Of a stretch of DNA of 23,916 nucleotides, positions 8,418 to 15,212 are shown piece after piece (the first letter of the stretch is position 1; every line of letters starts with the position of its first letter). Origin of the DNA: Dehalococcoidia bacterium UBA5748 (GTDB lineage Bacteria; Chloroflexota; Dehalococcoidia; Dehalococcoidales; UBA5627); assembly GCA_002419135.1 (NCBI GenBank), contig DIFM01000028.1:1-23916 (forward strand), written 5' to 3'. Made by a program: the position numbers and the translations under genes. The notes below the pieces were generated by a model that saw only the letters and a program-made list of their open reading frames with translations, did not search any database and had not been told where the DNA came from.

Positions 8418-8500
8418 TAGGGTGTAAAAATATGGCGGTAAAGAGGACGGGCGTGTCAACCTGAGGAAGGAAATATTTTTATAATTCAGCTGTATTTTTA

Positions 8501-8536
8501 TTGACATTGATATTATATTTTTATACACTCTATGAT
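8501..8536 (+). promoter_or_regulatory. Promoter(s) for DUF47-pit
   Basis: TTGACA (8501-8506) with TACACT (8524-8529) at 17 bases. Overlapping this, TTGATA (8507-8512) pairs with TATGAT (8531-8536) at 18 bases. Either would start transcription at about 8536-8543, so the structured segment that follows lies in the untranslated leader. Confidence 0.6.
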
Positions 8537-8564
8537 GAGAAGAAGTTGGTAATATTATTAAAAT

Positions 8565-8628
8565 CCAGTATTGCAGGTTTAATCTTTACGACAAAAATGG
8601 GGAATTAAACCGGGGGTAAAGATACTGG
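8565..8628 (+). promoter_or_regulatory. Structured leader RNA, possible pseudoknot or riboswitch
   Basis: Three perfect complementary pairs fall within 64 bases. P1: CCAGTAT (8565-8571) with ATACTGG (8622-8628). P2: GGTTTAAT (8576-8583) with ATTAAACC (8604-8611). P3: CTTTAC (8584-8589) with GTAAAG (8616-8621). P2 lies inside P1. P3 crosses P2, because its 5' arm lies in the P2 loop and its 3' arm lies beyond P2, directly against P1. No bases are shared, so all three could form a pseudoknot. The connecting loops (0-1 base, and GGGG) are tight, so P2 and P3 may instead alternate. The probable ribosome-binding site AGAGGT starts five bases after P1. It resembles no riboswitch class I can name. 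Confidence 0.5.
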
Positions 8629-8644
8629 TGAAAGAGGTCTGTAC

Positions 8645-9274
8645 TTGGGGAAGATATCATTTATGCCTCGCGAAAACAAATTTTTTGAGCTTTTTACACA
8701 AAGTGCCTCCAATATGTCAAAGACCGCCCGGGCTTTGGAGGATTTACTGAAAAACTGGGAAAATATAGACATTAAAGTAGCCTACATTACCGAATTGGAG
8801 CACGCAGGTGATTCTTTGACCCATCAGGTTGCCGCTATGTTATACCGTACTTTTGTCACTCCTTTCGACCGCGAAGATATAGCTCAGCTTTCGCATGTAA
8901 TGGATGATGTTACCGATTTTATCCATGCTACCGCAGAGTCCATCTACATTTACAAGGTGGAAGCCACCACACAGCGAGCGAACGAACTGTCTGAAATAAT
9001 CGTTCAGGCGTGCGCTGAAATAGAAAAAGCGGTGAAGTGCCTCGGTAACCGCTCCGATTTAAACAAGGTCGTCGAGCATTGTGTCGAGATTAATCGTCTT
9101 GAGAATAAAGCCGATGCCGTTTATCGGGCAGCGCTGGGAGAATTATTTGACGACAGCAAGGACACCAAATACATAATAAAGTGGCGTGAAATATATGACC
9201 ATATGGAAACCGCCACCGACCGTTGTGAAGATGTTGCCAATGTGCTTGAAGGTGTAGCGCTGAAGAATGCCTGA
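8645..9274 (+). CDS. DUF47 family PhoU-like protein, partner of PiT transporter
   Basis: A 209-residue all-helical cytosolic protein of the DUF47/PhoU-like family (Pit accessory). It contains PRENKFFELF, ELEHAGDSLTHQV, TPFDREDIAQLSH and the closing ATDRCEDVANVLEGV, which together are diagnostic. The E/D-x3-D patterns are those proposed to bind metal in PhoU-like proteins. It precedes the PiT gene and overlaps it by eight bases (ATGCCTGA), so translation is probably coupled. Known role: modulation of phosphate transport through PiT. I took the TTG at 8645 because AGAGGT lies six bases upstream; an ATG at 8663, giving a start at PRENKFF, is a real alternative. Confidence 0.9.
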   Translation: MGKISFMPRENKFFELFTQSASNMSKTARALEDLLKNWENIDIKVAYITELEHAGDSLTHQVAAMLYRTFVTPFDREDIAQLSHVMDDVTDFIHATAESIYIYKVEATTQRANELSEIIVQACAEIEKAVKCLGNRSDLNKVVEHCVEINRLENKADAVYRAALGELFDDSKDTKYIIKWREIYDHMETATDRCEDVANVLEGVALKNA

Positions 9275-10265
9275 TCCATCAATTATTATACTTATTCTGA
9301 TTATAATACTGGCTCTCTGTTTTGGACTGGTAAACGGTTTCAACGATGCAGCCAATGCCATTGCCACCTCTATCGGCTCAAGAGCTTTGTCTCCCAGACA
9401 GGCTTTAATTATTGCAACTTGTTTCGAGATGCTGGGCGCGGCTACCGGAACGGCAGTCGCTCAAACAGTCGGAAAGGGCGTTTTGATTCCGGAAGCAATT
9501 TCATATCAAACAATAATTGCGGCTCTGGGTGCAGTAATCATCTGGACAGGAACAGCCACTTTTTTGGGGTTACCGGTTAGTTTAACACACGGCTTTATAG
9601 CTGCACTGGGAGCTGCAGGGGTGGCGGCAGCGGGGACAGGAGCGGTCAACTGGGCGGTAATCGGCAGGATTATGTCGGCGGTAGTAACAGCACCGGTACT
9701 CGGTTTTATCGGTGGTTTCATACTTATGATAATTGTGTTGTGGTTGTTTCGTAGGAGCCTCCCCTCCAAAATGCGTACCGTTTTCAGCAGGCTTCAAATT
9801 CCGTCTACCGCTTTCATAGCGTATAGCCACGGTAAAAATGATGGGCAGATGCCGATCGGTATTATAACTATGGCAATGGTGCTTTATACAGGGCAAGCAG
9901 ACATTTGGGAAAGTATTCCATGGTGGATAATAATCGCGTCGGCTCTTTCTATCAGTTTAGGTATGGCAGTAGGCGGCTGGCGTGTAATTAAGACACTCGG
10001 TATGCGGGTTACCAAACTCGGCCCCGAGCATGCATTCGTAGCGCAAACGGCAGCAGCTACTGTGATTGAGGGGGCTTCTCAATTAGGAATACCCATCAGC
10101 ACGACACATTGTATAAGCAGTTCGGTAATGGGAGTCGGTGCTACCAAGCGTCTATCGGCGGTGCGTTGGGGGGTTGCCAGGAGAATGGTAATGGCTTGGA
10201 TAATCACTTTTCCTGCGTGTGGGGGGTTGGGTTACCTGTTTTCGTGGCTTCTCGGATTGTTTTAG
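9267..10265 (+). CDS. pit: PiT family inorganic phosphate transporter
   Basis: A 332-residue inner-membrane transporter with about ten helices and the two inverted PiT signatures. The N-terminal one is GLVNGFNDAANAIATSIGSR (about 20-39). The C-terminal one is GASQLGIPISTTHCISSSVMG, where bacterial PiTs keep P-(I/V)-S-T-T-H. Known role: low-affinity uptake of phosphate, often as a metal-phosphate complex, driven by protons or sodium. It overlaps the DUF47 gene upstream. It is convergent with gmk, with only six bases between stop codons, so there is no room for an intergenic terminator. Confidence 0.95.
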   Translation: MPDPSIIILILIIILALCFGLVNGFNDAANAIATSIGSRALSPRQALIIATCFEMLGAATGTAVAQTVGKGVLIPEAISYQTIIAALGAVIIWTGTATFLGLPVSLTHGFIAALGAAGVAAAGTGAVNWAVIGRIMSAVVTAPVLGFIGGFILMIIVLWLFRRSLPSKMRTVFSRLQIPSTAFIAYSHGKNDGQMPIGIITMAMVLYTGQADIWESIPWWIIIASALSISLGMAVGGWRVIKTLGMRVTKLGPEHAFVAQTAAATVIEGASQLGIPISTTHCISSSVMGVGATKRLSAVRWGVARRMVMAWIITFPACGGLGYLFSWLLGLF

Positions 10266-10271
10266 AAATAT

Positions 10272-10910
10272 CTAGAGGATGTATTCTCTGGGTATAACCC
10301 GCATTTTCTCAGCAGTTATTATCGCTTTGATTTCATCTACAACACGGTCTATTTGACCGTGTTCGTTGACAGCCACATAATCGAACATATCGATTTTGGT
10401 CATTTCTTCTTTTACCGTCTCGATTCGCAACTTAAGGTTTTGCTCTGATTCGGTGTTGCGCATCGTTAATCGGTCGATTAGTTCCTGCAGTTTAAGCGGT
10501 GCTAAAAATATAAAAATTGCCTGGGGTAGGATATTTTTTATAGTGGCGGCGCCCTGAACATCGGTCTTAATAATGGTGTCTTTCCCTGCAGAGAGCGCTT
10601 CCCTGACAGCCTGCTTGGGAACACCGTAGAAGTTGCCGTAAACATTAGCCCATTCCAGCAGTTCGTTGTCGTCAATCAGCTTCTGAAATTGCTCTTTGGT
10701 GACAAAATTATAATCGATGCCGTCTTTTTCCCTGGGGCGTTTGGCGCGGGTAGTCATGGTGGTAATATGAGCAATCGGGAAGTGCGCCTTTTTCAGCCGG
10801 TTTAAAACGGCATCTTTACCGGCGCCTGACGGTCCTGAAAGAACAAGCAAAAGGTTTTCCCTTCCCCTGTTCCATAAAACATCGTCATTAGAGCTTGATT
10901 TTGTCATCAC
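10272..10910 (-). CDS. gmk: Guanylate kinase
   Basis: A 212-residue cytosolic enzyme that phosphorylates GMP to GDP with ATP. The P-loop SGPSGAGKDAV (about 25-35) is intact. The GMP-binding region has TTMTTRAKRPREKDGIDYNF (51-70) and the LLEWANVYGNFYG segment. The lid follows, with DRLTMRNTESEQNLKLR. Length is typical, apart from about 15 extra N-terminal residues. Its start overlaps the end of the RemA-type gene by 23 bases, which favours coupled translation. In many bacteria gmk follows remA-like DUF370 and precedes rpoZ; here pit lies after it in convergent orientation and no rpoZ is seen. Confidence 0.96.
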   Translation of the reverse strand: MMTKSSSNDDVLWNRGRENLLLVLSGPSGAGKDAVLNRLKKAHFPIAHITTMTTRAKRPREKDGIDYNFVTKEQFQKLIDDNELLEWANVYGNFYGVPKQAVREALSAGKDTIIKTDVQGAATIKNILPQAIFIFLAPLKLQELIDRLTMRNTESEQNLKLRIETVKEEMTKIDMFDYVAVNEHGQIDRVVDEIKAIITAEKMRVIPREYIL

Positions 10911-11181
10911 CCAGCTCCGGTTTTATAACTGTGCCGCCACGCAATATCTGGAACCTGCCGGTGATTGTCTCAGGGGCAAGTGCCGCCAGCACAATATGCC
11001 CGCTATCGGTAAAGATTACCGCCTTGGTACGCCTGCCGCTGGTCATATCGATTAGTTGCCCCTTATTGCGGGCTTCCTGAATAATGCGTTTGGTGGGGGC
11101 GGAGTTGGGGGAGGCGATGGCAATAACCCTGTTCATTGCCAGTATGTTACCGAAACCTATATGAACCAATTCTCCTAACAT
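10888..11181 (-). CDS. remA: DUF370/RemA-like regulatory protein
   Basis: A 97-residue protein matching the RemA/YlzA family almost throughout: ELVHIGFGNILAMNRVIAI, SPNSAPTKRII, GQLIDMTSGRRTKAVIFTDS, LAALAPETI. In Bacillus, RemA binds DNA as ring oligomers and activates biofilm matrix operons. That role need not apply here, and the conserved link to gmk suggests a more general function. About 18 C-terminal residues (TVIKPELGDDKIKL and before) extend past the core. GAGGGG lies before the ATG, and a promoter is present about 60-90 bases upstream. Confidence 0.93.
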   Translation of the reverse strand: MLGELVHIGFGNILAMNRVIAIASPNSAPTKRIIQEARNKGQLIDMTSGRRTKAVIFTDSGHIVLAALAPETITGRFQILRGGTVIKPELGDDKIKL

Positions 11182-11240
11182 ATTTATCCCCTCTAATTAG
11201 TTATGTGGAAGCCATTTTAAGTTTAAAACGAATAAACTAT

Positions 11241-11269
11241 ATCTTACCCCTTTAGAATATTTCTGGCAA
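11241..11269 (-). promoter_or_regulatory. Promoter for remA-gmk
   Basis: On the minus strand: TTGCCA (11269-11264), a 17-base spacer, then TAAGAT (11246-11241). The predicted start is near 11234, about 53 bases before the remA ATG. Confidence 0.55.
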
Positions 11270-11419
11270 TAGTGATTTGGGAAGAAAGATAGGTTTTCGG
11301 ACGAAATTAACCATCCACAGGATTTTTCGGTTGTTCCGAACTCAGTGACCGTTAGACCCGTAAACTTGTTGAGGGACTTTCCTATCGAACTGATGTAGCG
11401 TATAAAATAGTTACCATTC

Positions 11420-12523
11420 CTACACATTGAACAGGAAATTGATGATATCCCCATCCTTTACAACGTAGGTCTTGCCTTCCAGCCTCAATAGTCCGCGCTT
11501 TTTCCCTTCGGCAAGGCTGCCGCAATTTATCAGGTCTTCGTAGCTGATAATTTCAGCGCGTATGAATCCCCTCTCGATGTCCGAATGTATTTTACCTGCC
11601 GCTTTTTGCGCAACTGTTCCTTCGGTAATCGGCCAGGCGCGGCACTCATCGGCGCCGGCTGTTAAGAAGGATATCAGTCCGAGCAGGGCATAGGATTGCT
11701 TGATTACCCTGTCCAGCCCCGGCTCCGTAAGCCCGAAATCGCTGCGGAAGGACGCTGCCGATTCTTCGTCATCCAACTGTGCCAGTTCCATCTCGAGGTT
11801 TCCGCAGAAGGCTATAACATGGTGGTTGGCGGTACCGAATTCCGTGTTCATCTCTTGCTCTATTTTATTGGTATCTGCAAGTTGGGATTCACCGATATTA
11901 ACAATGGTTAAAAGCGGTTTGGCGCTCAAGAACTGGTAACCGACAATCAGTTTTTTCTCTTCTTCGGTCAGCTTCTGCTCTCTTATGGGGATATCATTTT
12001 CCAGGTCTGTCTTAATTTTTGCCAGTAAATCCTGTTCATTTTTATATTGCTGTCTTTCATCGGCCTTGGCGCTTTTTAAGGAGTTGGCAATCCTCTCCAT
12101 TCTTCTTTCCATAATAGTGAGGTCGGAAAAGCTGAGTTCCATATTCATATTATCGATATCTCTGGAGGGGTCGATGCTGCCTGAGGAGTGTGCGATGCTG
12201 TCATCGGAAAAATAGCGCACCACATTTATCAGTGCATCGACGTTGCTCAACTGCGTCAGTAGTTCCCCGCTGATGGAAGAGTCTTTGCCTATGCCTTTAA
12301 TAGATGCGCCGATATCGAGATACTTGATTTCGGCAGGCACGATTTTTTTGGGGTTGAACATCCCGGCAAGTTTGGTCAGGCGGGCATCCGGTACTTTGGA
12401 TATGCCGATATGAGGCGCTTTCGGGGCCTGTATGCCGGTAGCGGCATTTCCTTTTGTTAAAGCATTGAAAACTGTTGTTCTGCCGCTTTCCGGTAATCCT
12501 ATAATTCCGATACCTACACTCAT
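11420..12523 (-). CDS. ychF: YchF/OLA1-like NTPase with divergent nucleotide-binding motifs
   Basis: A 367-residue protein with the YchF plan: an N-terminal G domain, an inserted helical hairpin (about 130-190), and a C-terminal TGS-type domain. The end of the protein (GFIRAEIISYEDL, LLRLEGKTYVVKDGD, FLFNV) is unmistakable. The NxxE motif (VNIGE) that favours ATP over GTP is present. The P-loop reads GLPESGRT, with Arg where Walker A has Lys. The DxxG switch reads DIGA, so the Gly is displaced. Both changes may be a lineage trait. Known role: ribosome-associated ATPase in stress and translation control. GAGGAG lies 14 bases before the ATG, which is a long spacing. Confidence 0.93.
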   Translation of the reverse strand: MSVGIGIIGLPESGRTTVFNALTKGNAATGIQAPKAPHIGISKVPDARLTKLAGMFNPKKIVPAEIKYLDIGASIKGIGKDSSISGELLTQLSNVDALINVVRYFSDDSIAHSSGSIDPSRDIDNMNMELSFSDLTIMERRMERIANSLKSAKADERQQYKNEQDLLAKIKTDLENDIPIREQKLTEEEKKLIVGYQFLSAKPLLTIVNIGESQLADTNKIEQEMNTEFGTANHHVIAFCGNLEMELAQLDDEESAASFRSDFGLTEPGLDRVIKQSYALLGLISFLTAGADECRAWPITEGTVAQKAAGKIHSDIERGFIRAEIISYEDLINCGSLAEGKKRGLLRLEGKTYVVKDGDIINFLFNV

Positions 12524-12559
12524 ATTGAAATCAATATCTCCTCTGCTTTCGTCTATGCG

Positions 12560-12587
12560 AATATAAATCCAGATGTTATATTTACAA
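12560..12587 (-). promoter_or_regulatory. Promoter for ychF
   Basis: On the minus strand: TTGTAA (12587-12582), a 16-base spacer, then TATATT (12565-12560). It lies in the short gap after the upstream small gene and predicts a leader of about 30 bases. The match is moderate in AT-rich sequence. Confidence 0.45.
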
Positions 12588-12594
12588 TTATATT

Positions 12595-12816
12595 CTAATC
12601 TCTTTTTATAATGTTTTTAGCGTATTTAAGCGCCAGCTCTCTGTCCTTGACGGTCAGGTTTTTGTTGGCGGCCAGGTCCAGGAGTGCCAGGAGCGCCTCG
12701 TGATTGCCTATATTGGCAACGGATTGAACGGCTTCGTGCCTGATTTTTTCCGTTAGATCCATGTCAGCCGCAAGCCCGCATAATTTTTGCAGTTCATTGT
12801 TAATCTGTTCTGACAT
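12595..12816 (-). CDS. Small HEAT-repeat-like helical protein
   Basis: A 73-residue protein, all helix, cytosolic. It reads as about two HEAT-like helical pairs: DLTEKIRHEAVQSVANIGNH then LLALLDLAANKNLTVKDREL. The 'A..ALA.IG..EAL..L' pattern supports a HEAT/armadillo-type fold, but there is too little for a family name. The start is set at the ATG at 12816 because AAGGAG lies seven bases upstream; a longer frame opens at 12849 without such a site. It lies just upstream of ychF on the same strand and may be cotranscribed with it. Confidence 0.72.
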   Translation of the reverse strand: MSEQINNELQKLCGLAADMDLTEKIRHEAVQSVANIGNHEALLALLDLAANKNLTVKDRELALKYAKNIIKRD

Positions 12817-12876
12817 TTTTAATCTCCTTTTCCCCGGTTCAAATACCATTAAAGCGGGGGACTATCACTCTGCATA

Positions 12877-12905
12877 ATTCTACCCTATGGTATGGCGTAC
12901 TGCAA
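12877..12905 (-). promoter_or_regulatory. Promoter for the HEAT-like gene
   Basis: On the minus strand: TTGCAG (12905-12900), a 17-base spacer, then TAGAAT (12882-12877). The predicted leader is about 55 bases. Confidence 0.5.
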
Positions 12906-12997
12906 CAGAAGCATTAAGGAATAAATTGAAAAAGCCACGGGCATTACATTTAAAAACGAATTTAAAATAACAGCTTGAGAGCAGGCAGCCGTAAGCG

Positions 12998-13025
12998 TTG
13001 ACAATATTTTAAAAATAGATAAAAT
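12998..13025 (+). promoter_or_regulatory. Promoter for the gene at 13194
   Basis: Perfect TTGACA (12998-13003), a 16-base spacer, then TAAAAT (13020-13025). The predicted start is near 13032, leaving an untranslated leader of about 160 bases. Confidence 0.65.
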
Positions 13026-13193
13026 AGTTAACGGAGAGATAATATCGGTTTTGAAGCAACAATTACCGGCGAATTGTGGTATTATTCTTATGGAGCAGTG
13101 TCTTTTAGCCACTCAAAAAATAGTACATTCATACGTTTACGATTATTTTAAAAAGAGATGAAAGATTAATAAATATACAAGGAGGATATAAGT

Positions 13194-13469
13194 ATGTATC
13201 AAGTCTCGGTTGATAACCCGGAAAAAAAGGTGAAAAAAGGTGAATATCTGAAGTTTACCATTGCCAATTTCCCCCCTAATACTTCCCTCGATTACAACAT
13301 AGGGCAACGCAATGAATATAAATCTATCGGATTGGGAAGTGTAACGTCAGATGCCAATGGTGGAGGTACATTTGCCACCCTGTTAAACAATAATCCCGGA
13401 AAATACAGCATAACCGTAAGGAATTATACTTATGGTTCGGCAAAAGATGATTTTGTTATAGAAGAATAG
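13194..13469 (+). CDS. Small beta-rich protein of unknown function
   Basis: A 91-residue protein with no signal peptide or membrane segment. It looks like a compact beta-sandwich. Strand-like stretches (YLKFTIANFPPNT, GGGTFATLLN, GKYSITVRNY) alternate with Gly/Asn turns, and the ending 'GKYSITVRNYTYGSAKDDFVI' resembles the last strands of Ig-like or IPT-type bacterial domains. A perfect AAGGAGG sits before the ATG, and the gene has its own consensus promoter and downstream hairpins. It is therefore probably a well-expressed single-gene unit. I cannot name a function. Confidence 0.78.
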   Translation: MYQVSVDNPEKKVKKGEYLKFTIANFPPNTSLDYNIGQRNEYKSIGLGSVTSDANGGGTFATLLNNNPGKYSITVRNYTYGSAKDDFVIEE

Positions 13470-13508
13470 CAGGGAAATATTTAGTAACACATTAATAAGA
13501 AATTAAGC

Positions 13509-13580
13509 GGTGATATTTGATTGTCACCTTAAAAAAAGATAAATAAGGCAGCTAATCCGTATAATCGGGCTGGCTGCCTT
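13509..13580 (+). terminator. Terminator region after the beta-rich gene
   Basis: Two hairpins in a row. The first is GGTGA/TCACC (13509-13513 with 13524-13528). The second is a perfect eight-pair stem, AAGGCAGC (13545-13552) with GCTGCCTT (13573-13580), followed by TTAATATTG. The U-tract is weak, so termination efficiency is uncertain. Confidence 0.5.
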
Positions 13581-13684
13581 TAATATTGCCGTTTTTTACC
13601 GCCACTCTTGCAAACTTTTTTTAAATCATAAGCCACTTTCGTAAATTGATATCAGGAAGCAGTTATTACTCGTTTCCGCGTTAT

Positions 13685-13692
13685 GCTAAAAT
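13685..13692 (+). promoter_or_regulatory. Extended -10 promoter of holA
   Basis: TGCTAAAAT (13684/5-13692) is an extended -10 (TG-n-TAAAAT) ending nine bases before the holA ATG at 13702. Only a weak -35 (TTATTA near 13663) accompanies it. The expected transcript start is within a few bases of the ATG. Confidence 0.5.
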
Positions 13693-13701
13693 AGTCGGGC
13701 A

Positions 13702-14709
13702 ATGCTGTATATTCTTGCCGGACCGGATGATTTTTCGCGCACCGAAGCCCTTACCGGGATAAAAAAAGGGCTGGGCGATGCCTCTATGCTGTCTTCCAAT
13801 ACCAGCGTTTTCGACGGGAAGAAAACTACTCCCGGCGAACTGGCTGCTGTGGCTCAGGCGATGCCGTTTTTATCGGAAAAACGGCTCATAGTTGTTGAAG
13901 GATTGCTGGAAAGATTCAGCTCCGATGCTTCCAGGAGCAGGGGCAAAAAAACAACCCGCGCATCTGCAAAACAAAACGATATCGAATCATATATCAATAT
14001 ATTTACTAATCTTCCGGAAAGCACTGTCGCTGTGCTAATCGATGGAGAAATGGGTAAAAACAATCCGCTCTTTGATGGTATATCCGCAAAAGCCAAAGTC
14101 AGTTCGTTTCCACTTTTGAAGGGTGAAAGGCTGATGCAGTGGATAAAGAATCGGGTTACTAAAGAGGGGGGTAAAATATCTCCCGAAGCGGTCAAATTAC
14201 TTGAAAAACAGGTAGGGGGCGATTTGTGGGTGATGTCGGGCGAAATTGCCAAACTGGCAACATTTGCGCTCGGACGGCAAATCGAAGTAGAAGATGTAAG
14301 CCGGCTGGTGGGGTATACGCGCCAGGCTAATATCTTCAGTATGGTGGATGCCGTGCTCGGGTTTAAAGCCGGGGTGGGGCAGCAGATGCTGCAGCAATTG
14401 ATGTTTGAAGGCATGGCTCCGCCGCAAATCCTTTTTATGATATCGCGGCAGGTTCGCCTGATGATTCAGGTTAAAGCGATGCTCAAAGAAAGAAAGCCGC
14501 AGTCCGAAATACAAATGAAGCTCGGTTTGAATAGTGATTTCGTCTGGCATAAAACACTGGAACAAAGCAATATGTATTCCCTCGAGAGACTGGAGGAACT
14601 ATATCACAAGCTACTGGATACCGATGTTGCCATCAAGACCGGAAAATACAATGATGAACTGGCTTTAAACATCCTCATTGCCGAAATGTGCTCTACAGGA
14701 ACATCCTAA
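13702..14709 (+). CDS. holA: DNA polymerase III delta subunit
   Basis: A 335-residue clamp-loader subunit that opens the beta sliding clamp. It begins with the HolA signature MLYILAGPDDFSRTEALTGI, followed by MPFLSEKRLIVVEG (about 53-66), the clamp-opening region. The AAA+ core carries the SFPLLKGERLMQWIKNRV and LLEKQVGGDLWVMSGEIAKL segments. The C-terminal helical collar closes with LDTDVAIKTGKYNDELALNI. Length is normal. No ribosome-binding site precedes the ATG, and an extended -10 sits directly upstream, so the message is probably leaderless. A run of basic residues (SRSRGKKTTR, about 76-85) forms a loop in domain I. Confidence 0.95.
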   Translation: MLYILAGPDDFSRTEALTGIKKGLGDASMLSSNTSVFDGKKTTPGELAAVAQAMPFLSEKRLIVVEGLLERFSSDASRSRGKKTTRASAKQNDIESYINIFTNLPESTVAVLIDGEMGKNNPLFDGISAKAKVSSFPLLKGERLMQWIKNRVTKEGGKISPEAVKLLEKQVGGDLWVMSGEIAKLATFALGRQIEVEDVSRLVGYTRQANIFSMVDAVLGFKAGVGQQMLQQLMFEGMAPPQILFMISRQVRLMIQVKAMLKERKPQSEIQMKLGLNSDFVWHKTLEQSNMYSLERLEELYHKLLDTDVAIKTGKYNDELALNILIAEMCSTGTS

Positions 14710-14711
14710 TT

Positions 14712-14875
14712 GTCTTTGCGAGGAAGGAGTCCAGCTGCAGTTGGGACGACTGACGCGGCAATCTCTCCCTTTCAACATTGCCGGGGCTAAGCTATATAAA
14801 TGGCATATACAGAGCGGTGTAATTAGATTGTACTGTAGAGATTGCTTCGTTTGCCTGCGGCATCCTCGCAACGAC
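14712..14875. repeat. Intergenic inverted-repeat element, MITE-like
   Basis: A 164-base element. Its left arm (14712-14765) begins GTCTTTGCGAGGA and ends GCAATCTC. Its right arm (14838-14875) begins GAGATTGC and ends TCCTCGCAACGAC. The outer 13 bases match as inverted repeats with one difference, and the inner eight match perfectly. There is no coding potential. The pattern resembles short dispersed palindromic repeats found in intergenic regions of many environmental bacteria. Confidence 0.6.
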
Positions 14876-14890
14876 GATTTATTTATCGTT

Positions 14891-14940
14891 CTGAGTCTAT
14901 CCTTCGCGAACTCAGCATGACAAAAACAAAGCCGTTTGTG
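14891..14940. repeat. Repeat family 2, copy 1 (partial)
   Basis: CTGAGT (14891-14896) pairs with ACTCAG (14910-14915). CGAACTCAGCATGAC (14907-14921) is the exact reverse complement of 19778-19792. AAAGCCGTTTGTG (14928-14940) recurs with one change at 19837-19849. The two sites are therefore related copies of one dispersed repeat. Confidence 0.6.
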
Positions 14941-15069
14941 GTCTTGTCCCGGTGTGACGAGGGATGAACCTGTCGAACCATAACGGTGACCTAATTGTAT
15001 TAAACCCAGGACGAATCGGACTGTCTCGCCCATCAATGATAATGATACAATATTTTTAAGATACAAGGG

Positions 15070-15100
15070 CGAACGGGGGTGTTCGTCCCGGCAAGCCGGG
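15070..15100. repeat. Short palindromic repeat
   Basis: Two small hairpins sit in tandem: CGAAC/GTTCG (15070-15074, 15081-15085) and CCCGGCAAGCCGGG (15087-15100). The second is like the core of common dispersed 'CCCGGC..GCCGGG' intergenic repeats. Confidence 0.45.
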
Positions 15101-15139
15101 GTGACGGATGAGGGTCAGCATTGTTCTGTTTGCACTCTA

Positions 15140-15168
15140 TTGACTTGTGTGAATATCGGACATATAAT
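15140..15168 (+). promoter_or_regulatory. Promoter for the gene at 15213
   Basis: TTGACT (15140-15145), a 17-base spacer, then a perfect TATAAT (15163-15168). The predicted start is near 15175. Confidence 0.68.
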
Positions 15169-15212
15169 GCCATCAATCCTTGAATTGAGTAACCGAATAC
15201 AAGGGAAATAAT

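Larger units (their letters stand above)
8323..8644. other. Divergent control region between trkA-trkH and DUF47-pit
   Basis: This gene-free stretch holds a minus-strand promoter (8389-8417), one or two overlapping plus-strand promoters (8501-8536), and a transcribed leader with strong internal complementarity (8565-8628). Nothing in it reads as a protein. Confidence 0.7.
12817..13193. other. Divergent spacer with two promoters
   Basis: This AT-rich, gene-free stretch lies between the HEAT-like gene and the beta-rich small gene. It holds one promoter on each strand. The plus-strand leader (about 13032-13193) is roughly 160 bases and contains only a weak hairpin, ACAATT/AATTGT around 13053-13072. 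I see no further structure. Confidence 0.6.
14710..15212. other. Repeat-rich spacer between holA and the small membrane gene
   Basis: This 503-base gene-free stretch consists largely of degenerate palindromic repeats (14712-14875, 14891-14940, 15070-15100), followed by the promoter at 15140-15168. Reading frames here cross the repeats on both strands and do not resemble proteins. Confidence 0.65.

Noticed and set aside
11197..11454. 85-codon minus-strand frame overlapping the end of ychF
   Set aside because: No ribosome-binding site, odd composition, and it covers the remA promoter; non-coding spacer is the better reading.
12885..13112. 75-codon minus-strand frame
   Set aside because: It overlaps promoters on both strands and has no initiation signal or domain pattern.
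13509..13535. GGTGA/TCACC hairpin as the main terminator
   Set aside because: Only five pairs with a ten-base loop, and the following tract is A-rich; the 13545-13580 stem is stronger.
13854..14414. 186-codon frame antisense to holA
   Set aside because: Antisense shadow; low-complexity Ser/Pro/Leu composition and no start signal.
14665..15066. Open frame of 133 codons on the minus strand (and an 80-codon plus-strand frame at 14678)
   Set aside because: Both run through the intergenic repeat cluster, have no ribosome-binding site and no protein-like pattern; the plus frame also overlaps holA.
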